A DNA stretch of 64,000 nucleotides from Tropicimonas isoalkanivorans. Its GTDB lineage: Bacteria; Pseudomonadota; Alphaproteobacteria; Rhodobacterales; Rhodobacteraceae. Both the position numbers and the translations under genes were made by a program. Positions 43,026 to 52,272 of this stretch are shown piece after piece. The stretch covers positions 406,810-470,809 of the forward strand of contig NZ_FOLG01000002.1 of assembly GCF_900112335.1 (NCBI RefSeq), in the 5' to 3' direction. The notes below the pieces were generated by a model. It ran no database searches. It saw only the letters and a list, made by a program, of their open reading frames with translations, and was not told the DNA's origin. Each line of letters starts with the position of its first letter. Position 1 is the stretch's first letter.

Positions 43026-44226
43026 CGTTTTCTCCAGTTTATCGGTCGCCAGCGCCGTTCAGGATCCCGCGCCCCGGTGGCTTCCCGGCCGCGCTGCACC
43101 CCTTACGCCCGTCGCGAACGTCTCCTCGGCATCTCAACGCGCTGCCTGCCCGCCCCACAGCCGCGCGCACCTCGAGCCGCCGGACCACGCGCGCTCCCCT
43201 CGTAGCGGGGACCGGGTCGCCGGTTCGGCAGACGATCGAACATGCACATAGTACCCCCCTCAGCCGCCCGGCGCAGCATTCTGCGAAACCCCGTCCCGGC
43301 TCGAACAAACCGCCAGCCGCATCCTTTAGAACGCCGGCCCACGAAATGTCATTTCAGAAAATACATTCCATAAGTGCCCGCCGTGTGCAACACATTTTCA
43401 CGCCAACTGGGGCTGTTTGCCACCTCCGATACCGGGCGCCCTGCCTCCCTCTCGCCGCCCTGCACGCCCGTCGCCAGCCCGATGCCGACCGGGCCAAGAC
43501 GGCGACGAAAGCGCGTCCGCTTCGGTCGGCACCGCCCGGCAGTGGCAAGCAGCCGCCTCCCGCCCGCGACCCAACCCGGACACCCACCGAAGCGACCCGC
43601 CTGCGCCGCCCAAACAGCCGGCCAGACTTTTGTTCCTGAAGGCAACCGGCAAGCGACAGCCTGTTATCCTGATGAAATTTCGGCCGATACCCGCACTACC
43701 GCCCCCCCAACGCCCCAGATCCCACGCGCCCAAACGTCATGACACCCCGGCCAAGGCCCCTTGCGAACCCAAGCCTTCGCCCCACCCCATCGCGCCATCC
43801 GGAACCATTCGGCGCCACGCCGCACGGCACCATGCTCGACAGCGGGGCGCCCTCATTTCCCGCTCGGAGCCCGACTCCCCATCTCCGCAAGCAACCAATA
43901 GTCCCGGCTCCGAAAAATGAATTATTCATTCCATTTAAACTATTTGCGGCGCAAACGTTTCCAGCCGCAGGCAGCTACCCGACATACCGCGCACTGGCCC
44001 GCAGCCGCACCTCACCGTCTGGTATCAAAAGGACCCGGGCGCCGGCCCACTCCAAGCCACCTGACCGCCCGCCGGCCGGCGAGATGCTAGGTCGCCGCCA
44101 TCCTTCGCCGATGCGTACGGATCACTGCGCCGCGCAACGCAGGCGGCGCACTCGCCTCATCTCAAACCTGGAACCACATGACGGAATGTCAAGTCGGAGA
44201 CTGTCCTGGATAGACCCTATATTCCA
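43026..44226. other. Gene-free 1.2-kb stretch between iolC and the regulator gene
   Basis: No credible gene. Open frames exist on both strands but show no known domain or clear start signals. The plus strand is strongly C-rich and A-rich (C over G, A over T) between about 43400 and 44170. It contains AGAAAATACATTCC (43356-43369) upstream of iolC and a perfect 15-bp palindrome AATGAAT-T-ATTCATT at 43916-43930. It could be a decayed gene, an untranslated control region or unrecognised coding sequence. Confidence 0.55.
43356..43369 (-). promoter_or_regulatory. RpiR/IolR-type operator candidate upstream of iolC
   Basis: AGAAAATACATTCC on the plus strand, of the form RGAA-N6-TTCC. It matches the site at 45104 in 15 of 17 positions over the core and following ATA. 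It lies 330 bp before iolC. Confidence 0.55.
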
Positions 44227-45036
44227 TCATGCGTCGTCCCGCGCGGTCCCCACCGCGACGGCAAGCGCCAGGGCGAGCGACAGTGTGGCCGACAACGAGC
44301 GGAACGCGCCGAACGTGGCCTCTGCCACCCGGATCGGCAACACACCCTCCCGATGCAGCGGCCCGGAAGCGGAATCGGTGATCGCAACCACCGGCACCGA
44401 CCTGGACGTGCATTCCGACGCGAGTTCGAGCGTTTCCTCGGTATAAGGGGCGAATGTGATCGCGATCAGCGCGTCGCCCTCGCGGATCGCATGACGGTGG
44501 CTCAGCTTGCCCACCCCATCATGCAACATCGCCGGAATGTGCATCTTGTCAAAGGCATAGGCGAGGTAGGACGAGACGGGAAAGGATCGTTTCAGGCCAA
44601 TGATATGGATCATGTTGGCCTTGGCCAGCGCGGCCACCGCCTGGTCCAGAATACGCGGGTCCACGGTCGTCGTGATCTTCTCCAACGACATCCGCCCCGC
44701 ATCCACGAATTCCGCCAGCATCGCCGAAGGGCTCGCCGCCCCCCGCTCCCGCAGGTTCTGCAACCGCGTTTCGTAGTCGGGCAAAGTGGGTGCGTAGGAC
44801 GTGCGGAACAGCTTCTGCAGCTCGCTATAGCCGGAAAATCCGAGGATCTGGCAGAAGCGGATCAGGGCCGACGGCTGCACCCCCGCCGCGGCCGAGACCT
44901 CGGAGACCGTGGAAAGCGCGATCCGATCGCTGTGCACCGCGAAATACTCGGCACATTGCTTCAACCGCTTCGGCAGGGTGTCGGACACCTCGTTCAGACG
45001 CTCGTGAAACGCCTCGATGGACTGCGGGGCGGGCAT
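44227..45036 (-). CDS. iolR: RpiR-family transcriptional regulator of the iol genes
   Basis: About 269 residues: an N-terminal HTH of the RpiR type (STVSEVSAAAGVQPSALIRF) and a C-terminal SIS sugar-isomerase-like domain (MIHIIGLKRSFPVSSYLAY, ALIAITFAPYTEET, VVAITDSASGPLHR) that probably binds an inositol-derived phosphosugar. Position next to iolC-D-E-B and an operator-like site in front of both regulator and iolC make it the likely IolR. The ATG at 45045 is equally possible as start. Confidence 0.85.
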   Translation of the reverse strand: MPAPQSIEAFHERLNEVSDTLPKRLKQCAEYFAVHSDRIALSTVSEVSAAAGVQPSALIRFCQILGFSGYSELQKLFRTSYAPTLPDYETRLQNLRERGAASPSAMLAEFVDAGRMSLEKITTTVDPRILDQAVAALAKANMIHIIGLKRSFPVSSYLAYAFDKMHIPAMLHDGVGKLSHRHAIREGDALIAITFAPYTEETLELASECTSRSVPVVAITDSASGPLHREGVLPIRVAEATFGAFRSLSATLSLALALAVAVGTARDDA

Positions 45037-45103
45037 GTCCGGCATTGGCTGGGTCCTCCACTCTGCGAGCGAGCCTGCCCGGCGATCCTCTCGACACGGA
45101 CAT

Positions 45104-45117
45104 GGAAAATAAATTCC
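45104..45117 (-). promoter_or_regulatory. RpiR/IolR-type operator candidate upstream of the regulator gene
   Basis: GGAAAATAAATTCC, a GGAA-N6-TTCC inverted repeat 59 bp before the regulator start, almost the same as the site upstream of iolC. Autoregulation is inferred. Confidence 0.6.
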
Positions 45118-45338
45118 ATATCTTCCAGATGGTCAACCGAGAACCGGACCGAATTCGTGATGGCATGTCACTTATCGCCCGACACGCGACCGTCGACATG
45201 TTCGCGCAGGCCGGAGAGACCGTGCCCGCACCCAGCACGCCAGACGTATCGACACCTTTCGCAACAGCCACCACAGGCGCCCACCGCCCGAAGGGCTCAA
45301 GGGGAATGCGCCGCAGGCGCGCCGATTGGCAACCGGAC

Positions 45339-46478
45339 CTATCCCAGCAGCCGCGCATGCTGTTGCAACGCGAAGCGGTCGGTCATCCCGGCGATGTAAT
45401 CGGCAACGATCCGCGCCAGCTCGGGCGCCCCCTCCGCGCGCGCCACATCCTCCCGCCATTCCGCCGGCAGCAGGTCCGTCCGCCGCATGTAGAGCGGAAA
45501 CAGATCCTCGATCACCCGGGTCACCCGCTCGCGCTCTTCCACCACTTCCGGCGCGCGGTACATCCGCGAGAACAGGAACGCCTGAATCTCCCGCAGTTGC
45601 CGCCAGACCTCGTCCGAAAAGCGCACCACCGGCCGCCCGAGGTCGCGCACCGCCTGCGCATTCGCCGGCGCCGCCTTCGCCAGCCGCGCCCGCGCCGTGC
45701 CGATCACATCCGTCACCATCACGCCAAAGACCCGCCTCAGCGCCTCGTGCCTGCGCCGCTGCGCGTCCAGCCCTGGCCAGCAGCGGTCCACCTCGGCATA
45801 GGCCCCCTCCACGATGGGCAAGTCCGCAACCTCGTCATCGGTGAACAGCCCCGCCCGCAGTCCGTCCATCAGGTCGTGGTTGTTGTAGGCAATATCGTCG
45901 GCCAGCGCCGCCACCTGCGCCTCCGCGCTGGCGTGGGTGTGCAGTTCCAGGTCGTGCCGCGCGTTGTACTCCGCCAACCCATACGGCAACGGCCCCTCCA
46001 CCGGCCCGTTGTGCTTCGCAATCCCCTCCAGCGTCTCCCACGTCAGGTTCAGGCCATCGAACCCCGCATAGTGCCGCTCCAGCGAGGTCACGATCCGGAT
46101 CGCCTGCGCATTGTGATCGAACCCGCCGAAAGGCGCCATCAACGCCGCCAGCGCATCTTCCCCGGTGTGGCCAAAGGGCGTGTGGCCCAGGTCGTGCGCC
46201 AAAGCCACCGCTTCCGTCAGTTCCCCGTTCAGCCCGAGCGCGCCCGCAATGGTACGGGCCACCTGCGCCACCTCGATGGAATGGGTCAGCCGGGTGCGGA
46301 AGTGGTCCCCCTCATGCTCCACGAACACCTGGGTCTTGTGCTTCAACCGGCGAAAGGCCGAGGAGTGAATGATCCGGTCGCGGTCGCGCTGGAACGGGGA
46401 GCGGAACGTGCTGATCGCCTCCGTGTACAGGCGCCCGCGGCTCTCGGCGGGATCGCAGGCATAGGGTGCCAGTTCCAT
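45339..46478 (-). CDS. dgt: dGTP triphosphohydrolase-like protein
   Basis: HD-domain phosphohydrolase that removes triphosphate from dNTPs. The 379 residues hold DRIIHSSAFRRLKHKTQVF, RLTHSIEVAQVARTIA and the HD motif HDLGHTPFGHTGEDAL, with DDIAYNNHDLMDGLRAG completing the metal site. It belongs to the short type 2 dGTPase group. Divergent from the Fe-S carrier gene. Confidence 0.95.
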   Translation of the reverse strand: MELAPYACDPAESRGRLYTEAISTFRSPFQRDRDRIIHSSAFRRLKHKTQVFVEHEGDHFRTRLTHSIEVAQVARTIAGALGLNGELTEAVALAHDLGHTPFGHTGEDALAALMAPFGGFDHNAQAIRIVTSLERHYAGFDGLNLTWETLEGIAKHNGPVEGPLPYGLAEYNARHDLELHTHASAEAQVAALADDIAYNNHDLMDGLRAGLFTDDEVADLPIVEGAYAEVDRCWPGLDAQRRRHEALRRVFGVMVTDVIGTARARLAKAAPANAQAVRDLGRPVVRFSDEVWRQLREIQAFLFSRMYRAPEVVEERERVTRVIEDLFPLYMRRTDLLPAEWREDVARAEGAPELARIVADYIAGMTDRFALQQHARLLG

Positions 46479-46570
46479 GGTAGTCCTTGTTGGGCCGGTC
46501 CGGCCCGCATATATCTCGGATGAGACCGGAATACGACGTGGATTTCAGGAAGATTTCAGGAAAACGACCG

Positions 46571-46894
46571 ATGGACCTGTCCCTCCCCCCCAAAGTCACC
46601 GACCGTGCCTTTGCCCGCCTGGCCGAGATCGAGGCAGCCCCCAAGGCGCTGCGCGTCGCGGTGGAAGGCGGCGGCTGCTCGGGCTTCCAGTACGAGATCA
46701 CCCTCGACGAGCCGGCGCAGGACGACCTCGTGCTTCAGGGTCAGGGCCAGACCGTGGTGGTCGACCCCGTCTCCCTGCCGTTCCTGGAAAACGCGACGAT
46801 CGATTTCACCGAGGAGCTGATCGGCGCCCGCTTCGTGGTGGAAAACCCCAACGCCACCTCCTCCTGCGGCTGCGGCACCAGCTTCTCCATGTAA
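46571..46894 (+). CDS. erpA: A-type iron-sulfur cluster carrier (IscA/ErpA family)
   Basis: A 107-residue carrier with the three cluster cysteines C36 (EGGGCSGFQYEI), C99 and C101 (SSCGCGTSFSM). A-type carriers deliver clusters to apo-enzymes; ErpA, IscA and SufA cannot be separated by eye, though a stand-alone gene fits ErpA. ATG 46571 gives the family N-terminus; upstream in-frame ATGs at 46487 and 46520 add non-conserved sequence. Confidence 0.92.
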   Translation: MDLSLPPKVTDRAFARLAEIEAAPKALRVAVEGGGCSGFQYEITLDEPAQDDLVLQGQGQTVVVDPVSLPFLENATIDFTEELIGARFVVENPNATSSCGCGTSFSM

Positions 46895-46924
46895 GCGGCC
46901 GCGCCGACCGCCGGCCGTCCGCCG

Positions 46925-47404
46925 TCAGCCCCCGAAAACCACCAATTCAGGCAAAGACGTCAGCGGCGCCTCCAGCACCCGCAGCGCCGGCAAGCTGACG
47001 CGCGTGCCGGACCCGGCCGCCCCGCCCGACGGGCGCAACTCCACCTTCACCGACTTGCCGTTTGCCGGGTTCTCCAACCGCCCCTGGATCACCGAATCCA
47101 CCATCCCCGTCTCAGCCCAGAACCCGGGATCGGCGGGATCGCCCAGCGACGCGATCGTCGTGCCCAGCCGTTTCTCACCGTCTTCCACCGGCGCCGCAGC
47201 AGCAGCCCGCTCTTCCGCCGTCGTCGTGTCGAACTGCTCGACCGTGACGGCGGACTTCGGCGGCGGCGCCTGCTCGGTGCCCGGTGCCGGGCCCTCCGGC
47301 GCCTCCTGCACCGCTTTCGGCGCATCGGCCCGGAATGGCGCTCCGATCTGCGCGCACCCGGCCACCCCAAGCACCATCGCCGCCATCAGAACTCGTGTTG
47401 CCAT
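46925..47404 (-). CDS. Putative lipoprotein
   Basis: A hypothetical envelope protein of about 159 residues. The signal peptide MATRVLMAAMVLGVAGC ends in a lipobox (VAGC), so it should be lipidated. After it come an Ala/Pro-rich linker and a C-terminal domain with GTTIASLGDPADPGFWAETGMVD and KSVKVELRP. Similar proteins recur in Rhodobacterales without known function. The ATG at 47407, one codon upstream, is equally possible; AGAGGA is upstream of both. Confidence 0.75.
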   Translation of the reverse strand: MATRVLMAAMVLGVAGCAQIGAPFRADAPKAVQEAPEGPAPGTEQAPPPKSAVTVEQFDTTTAEERAAAAAPVEDGEKRLGTTIASLGDPADPGFWAETGMVDSVIQGRLENPANGKSVKVELRPSGGAAGSGTRVSLPALRVLEAPLTSLPELVVFGG

Positions 47405-47512
47405 CATCGGATCCTCTTCGATATGCGCCCGCAACCTGCACCGCGCTCACGAAGGTGACAACCGCTCATCGGGGGCTTGCTCCAATTCGCGCACATGCGT
47501 AGCCTGCCGGTC

Positions 47513-48514
47513 ATGACGGCGCCCCTGATAGATCCCTTCCAGCGCGCCGTGACCTACCTCCGGGTATCGGTCACGGACAGATGCGATTTCCGCTGCAACT
47601 ACTGCATGTCGGAAAACATGACCTTCCTGCCCAAGCGGGACCTGCTGACCTTGGAAGAGCTCGATACCGTCTCCACCGCGTTTATCCGCCTCGGCGTGCG
47701 CAAGCTGCGCATCACCGGCGGCGAACCGCTCGTGCGCCGCAACATCCTCTCCTATTTCCGCGCCACCGCCCGGCACCTGGAAAGCGGCGCGCTCGACGAA
47801 CTGACGCTGACGACGAACGGCAGCCAATTGCACCGCTTCGCCCCGGACCTCGCCGCGCTCGGCGTCCGGCGTGTGAACATCTCGCTCGACACGCTGGACG
47901 AGGAAAAATTCGCCCGCATCACCCGCTGGGGCCGCCTCGCCCAGGTGATGCGCGGGATCGACGCCGCCCAATCCGCGGGCTTGCGGGTAAAGATCAACAC
48001 CGTGGCGCTCAAAGGCCTGAACGAGGACGAACTCTTCACGCTGACAGACTGGTGCGCTTCCCGCGACATGGACCTCACCTTTATCGAGGTCATGCCCATG
48101 GGCGACATGGGGGAGGAGGACCGGCTCGACCAGTACTGGCCCCTCAGCGACCTGCGCGCCCAACTGGCCACGCGCTACACCCTGACAGACCTGCCGGATC
48201 GCACCGGCGGCCCGGCCCGCTATGTCCGTCTGGAAGAAACGAGCCAGCGGATCGGCTTCATCACACCGCTTTCGCACAACTTCTGCGAAAGCTGCAATCG
48301 CGTGCGCCTGACCTGCACCGGCGAGCTCTACATGTGCCTCGGCCAGGAAGACCGCGCGGACTTGCGCCCCGCCCTCCGCGACCGCCACACCGGGCCGCTG
48401 GAAGACGCCATTCGCGCCGCCATCCGGCTGAAGCCCAAGGGCCACGACTTCGACTATTCCCGCCAGGAAGTCGCCGGGCAAATGCCACGCCACATGAGCC
48501 ACACCGGCGGCTGA
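47513..48514 (+). CDS. moaA: GTP 3',8-cyclase
   Basis: Radical-SAM enzyme that starts molybdenum-cofactor synthesis from GTP. The 333 residues include the SAM cluster motif with C24, C28 and C31 ([10 protein letters not shown]), TGGEPLVR, and a C-terminal second cluster ([20 protein letters not shown]). The protein ends in the Gly-Gly pair that is important in MoaA. ATG 47513 (MTAPLIDPF) matches the family start; ATGs at 47477 and 47495 are upstream. Divergent from the lipoprotein gene. Confidence 0.96.
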   Translation: MTAPLIDPFQRAVTYLRVSVTDRCDFRCNYCMSENMTFLPKRDLLTLEELDTVSTAFIRLGVRKLRITGGEPLVRRNILSYFRATARHLESGALDELTLTTNGSQLHRFAPDLAALGVRRVNISLDTLDEEKFARITRWGRLAQVMRGIDAAQSAGLRVKINTVALKGLNEDELFTLTDWCASRDMDLTFIEVMPMGDMGEEDRLDQYWPLSDLRAQLATRYTLTDLPDRTGGPARYVRLEETSQRIGFITPLSHNFCESCNRVRLTCTGELYMCLGQEDRADLRPALRDRHTGPLEDAIRAAIRLKPKGHDFDYSRQEVAGQMPRHMSHTGG

Positions 48515-48677
48515 CCCACCGCCCGCGCGACGTTCCCCCGGCGCGCTCCGCTGCCGCCTTTCCATCTTCTCAGCAAATCACCCCGCTCACCGGGCCGGCG
48601 GGGAAGCGACCGGCCGCTGCCTCAATGCCGGAGGCATGCACCCCGAACGCGGCCCCGGCGCCCGCAGGGAACGGCCC

Positions 48678-49478
48678 TTAGGCCCACTGCGCGCCAAGAT
48701 CCGCCCGCGCCCGGTCGATCCAATGCTCCCGCAACCAGGAGCACGCCAGCGAATGGCGCAGGATCGAGCCGTGGTAGCCGTCCACCGCTTCGCTCATCTT
48801 CGGCCGGCCGTGGAAACAGACCACCCGAGCATTTTCCGGCAGGCGCGGCTCTGTCAGGTAGTTCATCGGCGGCAGCCGCATGCAACCGTGCTTGAAGCTC
48901 ACCACCTGGTCGCCGGGAAGATAGGCAAAGGCCCCCCTCTCCTGCGCGAGCGTGGAGGTATAGCGCTGCTCCGACCCCCGCGCCCGAGCCACCTGACCTG
49001 CGGGATCGGCGGCCAGCGCCTCGTAGAGCCAGCCATGCAGCGCCGGATCGAAGCGGAAGACAGACCCATGCCCCGTCTTCCGCCCGCGCCGCGCCTCCAC
49101 CCAGTCAGCCCGCATCGCGACGGTGCCCGGCGCGTGGTGCAGCAGGTCGTCGAGCCCGCCGGTGACCACCACGTCGAGGTCGAACCCCAGAAGCGGCCCC
49201 TGCAGATCGGGGATCAGGCCGGGGCGAAACAGGCTGACCTTGCGCATCGCGCCCTGCCGGTTGGCGACGGCCAGCGCTGCGTCCATCTCCGCCTGGAACG
49301 GCTCCTCCGTCAGGTCCAAAACCTCCACCCCCGGATGCAGGCCCTCCCGATGCTCGGTCATGCAGAAAAAGCGCACGTCACCCGACAGGTTCCGCCGCGC
49401 CCCGGAATAGAGGCGGTTCACGTATTCGGGGCCGAACAGCGTGCCCCACTTGATGCATATGACGTTGGCTGCGGCCAC
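48678..49478 (-). CDS. Glycosyltransferase-like protein
   Basis: A 266-residue protein with an N-terminal Rossmann-like strand (NVICIKWGTLFGPEYVNRLY), a GFDLDVVVTGG segment with a DxD-like Asp-Leu-Asp, and RPKMSEAVDG. It resembles small family 8-type glycosyltransferases common in Rhodobacterales, but the donor and acceptor are unknown. Stands between moaA (converging) and an M20 hydrolase. Confidence 0.65.
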   Translation of the reverse strand: MAAANVICIKWGTLFGPEYVNRLYSGARRNLSGDVRFFCMTEHREGLHPGVEVLDLTEEPFQAEMDAALAVANRQGAMRKVSLFRPGLIPDLQGPLLGFDLDVVVTGGLDDLLHHAPGTVAMRADWVEARRGRKTGHGSVFRFDPALHGWLYEALAADPAGQVARARGSEQRYTSTLAQERGAFAYLPGDQVVSFKHGCMRLPPMNYLTEPRLPENARVVCFHGRPKMSEAVDGYHGSILRHSLACSWLREHWIDRARADLGAQWA

Positions 49479-49568
49479 GGGCGATCTCCTTCGCCCCGCT
49501 CTACCGCGTCACCCGCCGCTCCGCCAGTTGCTCCGGCGGCACCGGACCGCGAAATCTCCAAACGCCCC

Positions 49569-50732
49569 TCAGCCGAGCGGCATCCGCGCTTCCGCGATCT
49601 CAACCCACCAGGAGCAGCCGGCCGGGATCGCCGCGTCGTTGAAATCGTACTGCGGGTGATGAACCGACGCGGTGTCGCCATTGCCCAGCAGGATGTAGGC
49701 GCCCGGACGCTCCTGCAACATGAAGGCGAAATCCTCCCCCCCCATCACCAACGGCGCCTCCGCGCAGGCCCCCGCCACGCTGCGCGCCACCTCCGCCGCA
49801 AACGCCGTCTGCACCTCGGAATTGACCATCACTGGGTAATTGCGCCGGTAACTCACCTCCGCCGTTCCCCCGAACAGCGCCGCCGTCCCCTGCGCGATCT
49901 CGCCAAGTCGCCGCTCGGCCAGATCCTGAACCGCGGGCATGAGGGACCGCGTCGTGCCCTTCAGCCGCACCTCCTGCGGGATCACATTGTAGGCCTTGCT
50001 CGACGTCTCGACGGACGTGACGGAAACCACCAGATTTTCCACCGGGTCCGCATTCCGCGCCACGATCCCCTGAATCGCGACGACCGCGTGGCTCGCCATC
50101 ACGACAGGATCGACCGTCTCGTGCGGCTTTGCCGCGTGGCCGCCCCGCCCGCGAAAGACAATGTCGAACGTGTCCGTCGCCGCAAAGAACGGCCCCGGCC
50201 GGATCGCGAAACTGCCCAGCGGCAGGCCGGGCCAGTTATGCATGCCGTAGACTTCCTGAATGCCGAAGCGTTCCATCAGCCCGTCCCGGCACATCTCCCG
50301 CCCACCGGCACCGCCCTCTTCGGCGGGCTGGAAGATCACCGCCACCGTCCCGTCGAAATTCCGCGTCTCCGCTAGGTACTGCGCCGCGCCGAGCAGCATG
50401 GCGGTGTGCCCGTCGTGCCCACAGGCATGCATCACCCCCGGCGTCTGGGAGGCATAGGGCACGCCCGTATCTTCCTCGATCGGCAGCGCGTCCATGTCCG
50501 CCCGCAGCCCGATCACCTTGCCCGAGCCCGTCTGCCGCCCGCGGATCACCCCCACGACCCCCGGTCCGCCGATGCCCGTCTCCACCTCGTCGCAGCCGAA
50601 CGCACGGAGCTTCCCGGCGACCGTTTCGGCGGTCCGATGGGTGTCGAACAGAAGCTCGGGATGACGGTGAAAATCGTGCCGCCAGGTGATGATCTCGGGA
50701 TGCAACTCGCCGAAACGGTTCCTCACGGGCAT
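49569..50732 (-). CDS. M20-family amidohydrolase (hippurate-hydrolase-like)
   Basis: Zinc-dependent amidohydrolase of 387 residues. It shows RHDFHRHPELLFDTHRTA at the start, ADMDALPIEE, HACGHDGHTAMLLGAA with metal-binding His, and FQPAEEGGAGGREM with the catalytic Glu pair. Substrates in this group are N-acyl amino acids or hippurate; the exact one is not clear. ATG 50732 (MPVRNRFGEL) is chosen over a 30-codon extension. Confidence 0.9.
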   Translation of the reverse strand: MPVRNRFGELHPEIITWRHDFHRHPELLFDTHRTAETVAGKLRAFGCDEVETGIGGPGVVGVIRGRQTGSGKVIGLRADMDALPIEEDTGVPYASQTPGVMHACGHDGHTAMLLGAAQYLAETRNFDGTVAVIFQPAEEGGAGGREMCRDGLMERFGIQEVYGMHNWPGLPLGSFAIRPGPFFAATDTFDIVFRGRGGHAAKPHETVDPVVMASHAVVAIQGIVARNADPVENLVVSVTSVETSSKAYNVIPQEVRLKGTTRSLMPAVQDLAERRLGEIAQGTAALFGGTAEVSYRRNYPVMVNSEVQTAFAAEVARSVAGACAEAPLVMGGEDFAFMLQERPGAYILLGNGDTASVHHPQYDFNDAAIPAGCSWWVEIAEARMPLG

Positions 50733-50831
50733 GGAAATCTCCTTGGGCGGGGTGGGTCGCCCGCCACAATCCCGCCCGGCGCGGGCAATGGCAAGGGGCG
50801 ATCGTCGCCCCTGCCGACGCACGCGCGCCGC

Positions 50832-52136
50832 TCAGTGCATTCCCTTGCGAATTCGCCGGATCATCAGGAACACCACCAGCACGACGACAGGCGTCAGCAG
50901 CGCCGTCGCAAGCCCCTTGCTCAGCCCCACCGCCTCGTAGAACGGATAGGTGGCATAGCTCGCCAGGTTCAGCGCGTAGTAGCTGATCGCCACCACCGAC
51001 AGCCCCTCGACCGTGTGCTGCAGCTTCAGCGCCAGGTCGGCCCGGCGGTCCATGCTCTCCAGGAGCCTCTGGTTCTGTGCCTGCCGTTCCACATCCACCC
51101 GCGTCCGCAACAGATCCCCCGCCCGCGCCGCGCGCTCGGCCATCGTCCTCAGCCGCGCCTCGGTGGAGCGGATCGTCCGCATGGCCGGGTCGTACCGGCG
51201 CGACACGAATTCGCTGAACAGTTGCCGGCCGGCAAACCGGCTCTCCCGCAGCACCCGCACCCGGTCGTGCACGATCGCCTCGTAGGCCGCCGTCGCGCCG
51301 AAACGGAAGGACGCGGTCGCCAGCAGGTTCTCCAGCTCCGCCGACACGTTCAGCAGCTTTCCCAAAGCCTCCTCGGCGGGCCGACTATCCCCCGTCAGAT
51401 CGCTCATCAGCGTCACGAGTTGCTTGTCGATCTCCCCCATACGCGCGCTCACGTCCCGCGCGCGCGGCAGGCCCAGCAGCGACATCGCGGAGTAGATCTC
51501 GATCTCCGTCAGCCGCTGCACGATCCGCCCGATCCGCCGCGCGCCTACGTCGGGGCGGACGAATAGCGCGAACCGCACGTGACCCGCGGTGTCGATGCGG
51601 AAATCGCTCGCGACGATGGCCACCTCGTCCAGCACGTAGCCCGCCGACAGGCTCTCGGCGACGAACCACTCGTCCAACCGCTCCGCCACCGCCTCCTCGG
51701 CGCCGTTCTCCAGCACCTCGATCCGGATCATCGCGGAGGCGATCCTCAACCCCGGCGCCGCCGCCAGCCAGTTGGCCGGCAGCACCTCGTAGTCGGCCGG
51801 ATCGAACGGCCGCGCCTCCAACCCGTCCAGAAACAGCGTGTAGGTGGTGAATTCGGTATGGCACTCCCACTTCAGCGTATGCCGCCCGAGTCGGCCGATC
51901 CAATGCGTCGCCCCCGGCTTCGGATGGGGCGCGCCGAACCGGTCGAGCAACACCACCAGATGCGCCCGGTCCTCCGCTCGGTCCCGCGTGGCGGCATCGC
52001 GCGGCTGCTTGAACGCCAGATACATCGCCCGGCACGGGGCGGAGACCTCCGGAAAGGGCCGCGCATGCAGCTCGTTGGCCAGCTCGTAGCGGCGCGGATG
52101 GTCCGACGGGACAGGGGCGGGGGCGGGATCACTCAT
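50832..52136 (-). CDS. DUF3422 membrane protein
   Basis: A 434-residue protein with a long N-terminal soluble part (RYELANELHARPFPEVSAPC) and two C-terminal membrane helices (SYYALNLASYATYPF and LTPVVVLVVFLMIRRI). This is the DUF3422 layout; function unknown. Segments with heptad-like leucines suggest a coiled coil near residues 250-360. It stands alone between the M20 hydrolase and the decarboxylase. Confidence 0.85.
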   Translation of the reverse strand: MSDPAPAPVPSDHPRRYELANELHARPFPEVSAPCRAMYLAFKQPRDAATRDRAEDRAHLVVLLDRFGAPHPKPGATHWIGRLGRHTLKWECHTEFTTYTLFLDGLEARPFDPADYEVLPANWLAAAPGLRIASAMIRIEVLENGAEEAVAERLDEWFVAESLSAGYVLDEVAIVASDFRIDTAGHVRFALFVRPDVGARRIGRIVQRLTEIEIYSAMSLLGLPRARDVSARMGEIDKQLVTLMSDLTGDSRPAEEALGKLLNVSAELENLLATASFRFGATAAYEAIVHDRVRVLRESRFAGRQLFSEFVSRRYDPAMRTIRSTEARLRTMAERAARAGDLLRTRVDVERQAQNQRLLESMDRRADLALKLQHTVEGLSVVAISYYALNLASYATYPFYEAVGLSKGLATALLTPVVVLVVFLMIRRIRKGMH

Positions 52137-52272
52137 GAGGGCCAGATAACCCTGCGGAAACAGGCCTGTAAAAAGATTTCTCCGCATGCGGCGGCATACG
52201 GCCCCCGAAACGAGAACCGGCCGCGCAGTCCCCTGCCCGGCCGGTCGCGGTTACAGATATCTTGCGGGAGCG

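Noticed and set aside
43417-44446. Overlapping plus-strand open frames between iolC and the regulator
   Set aside because: Pro/Arg/Ser-rich with no motif; one runs into the antisense of the regulator gene; no Shine-Dalgarno.
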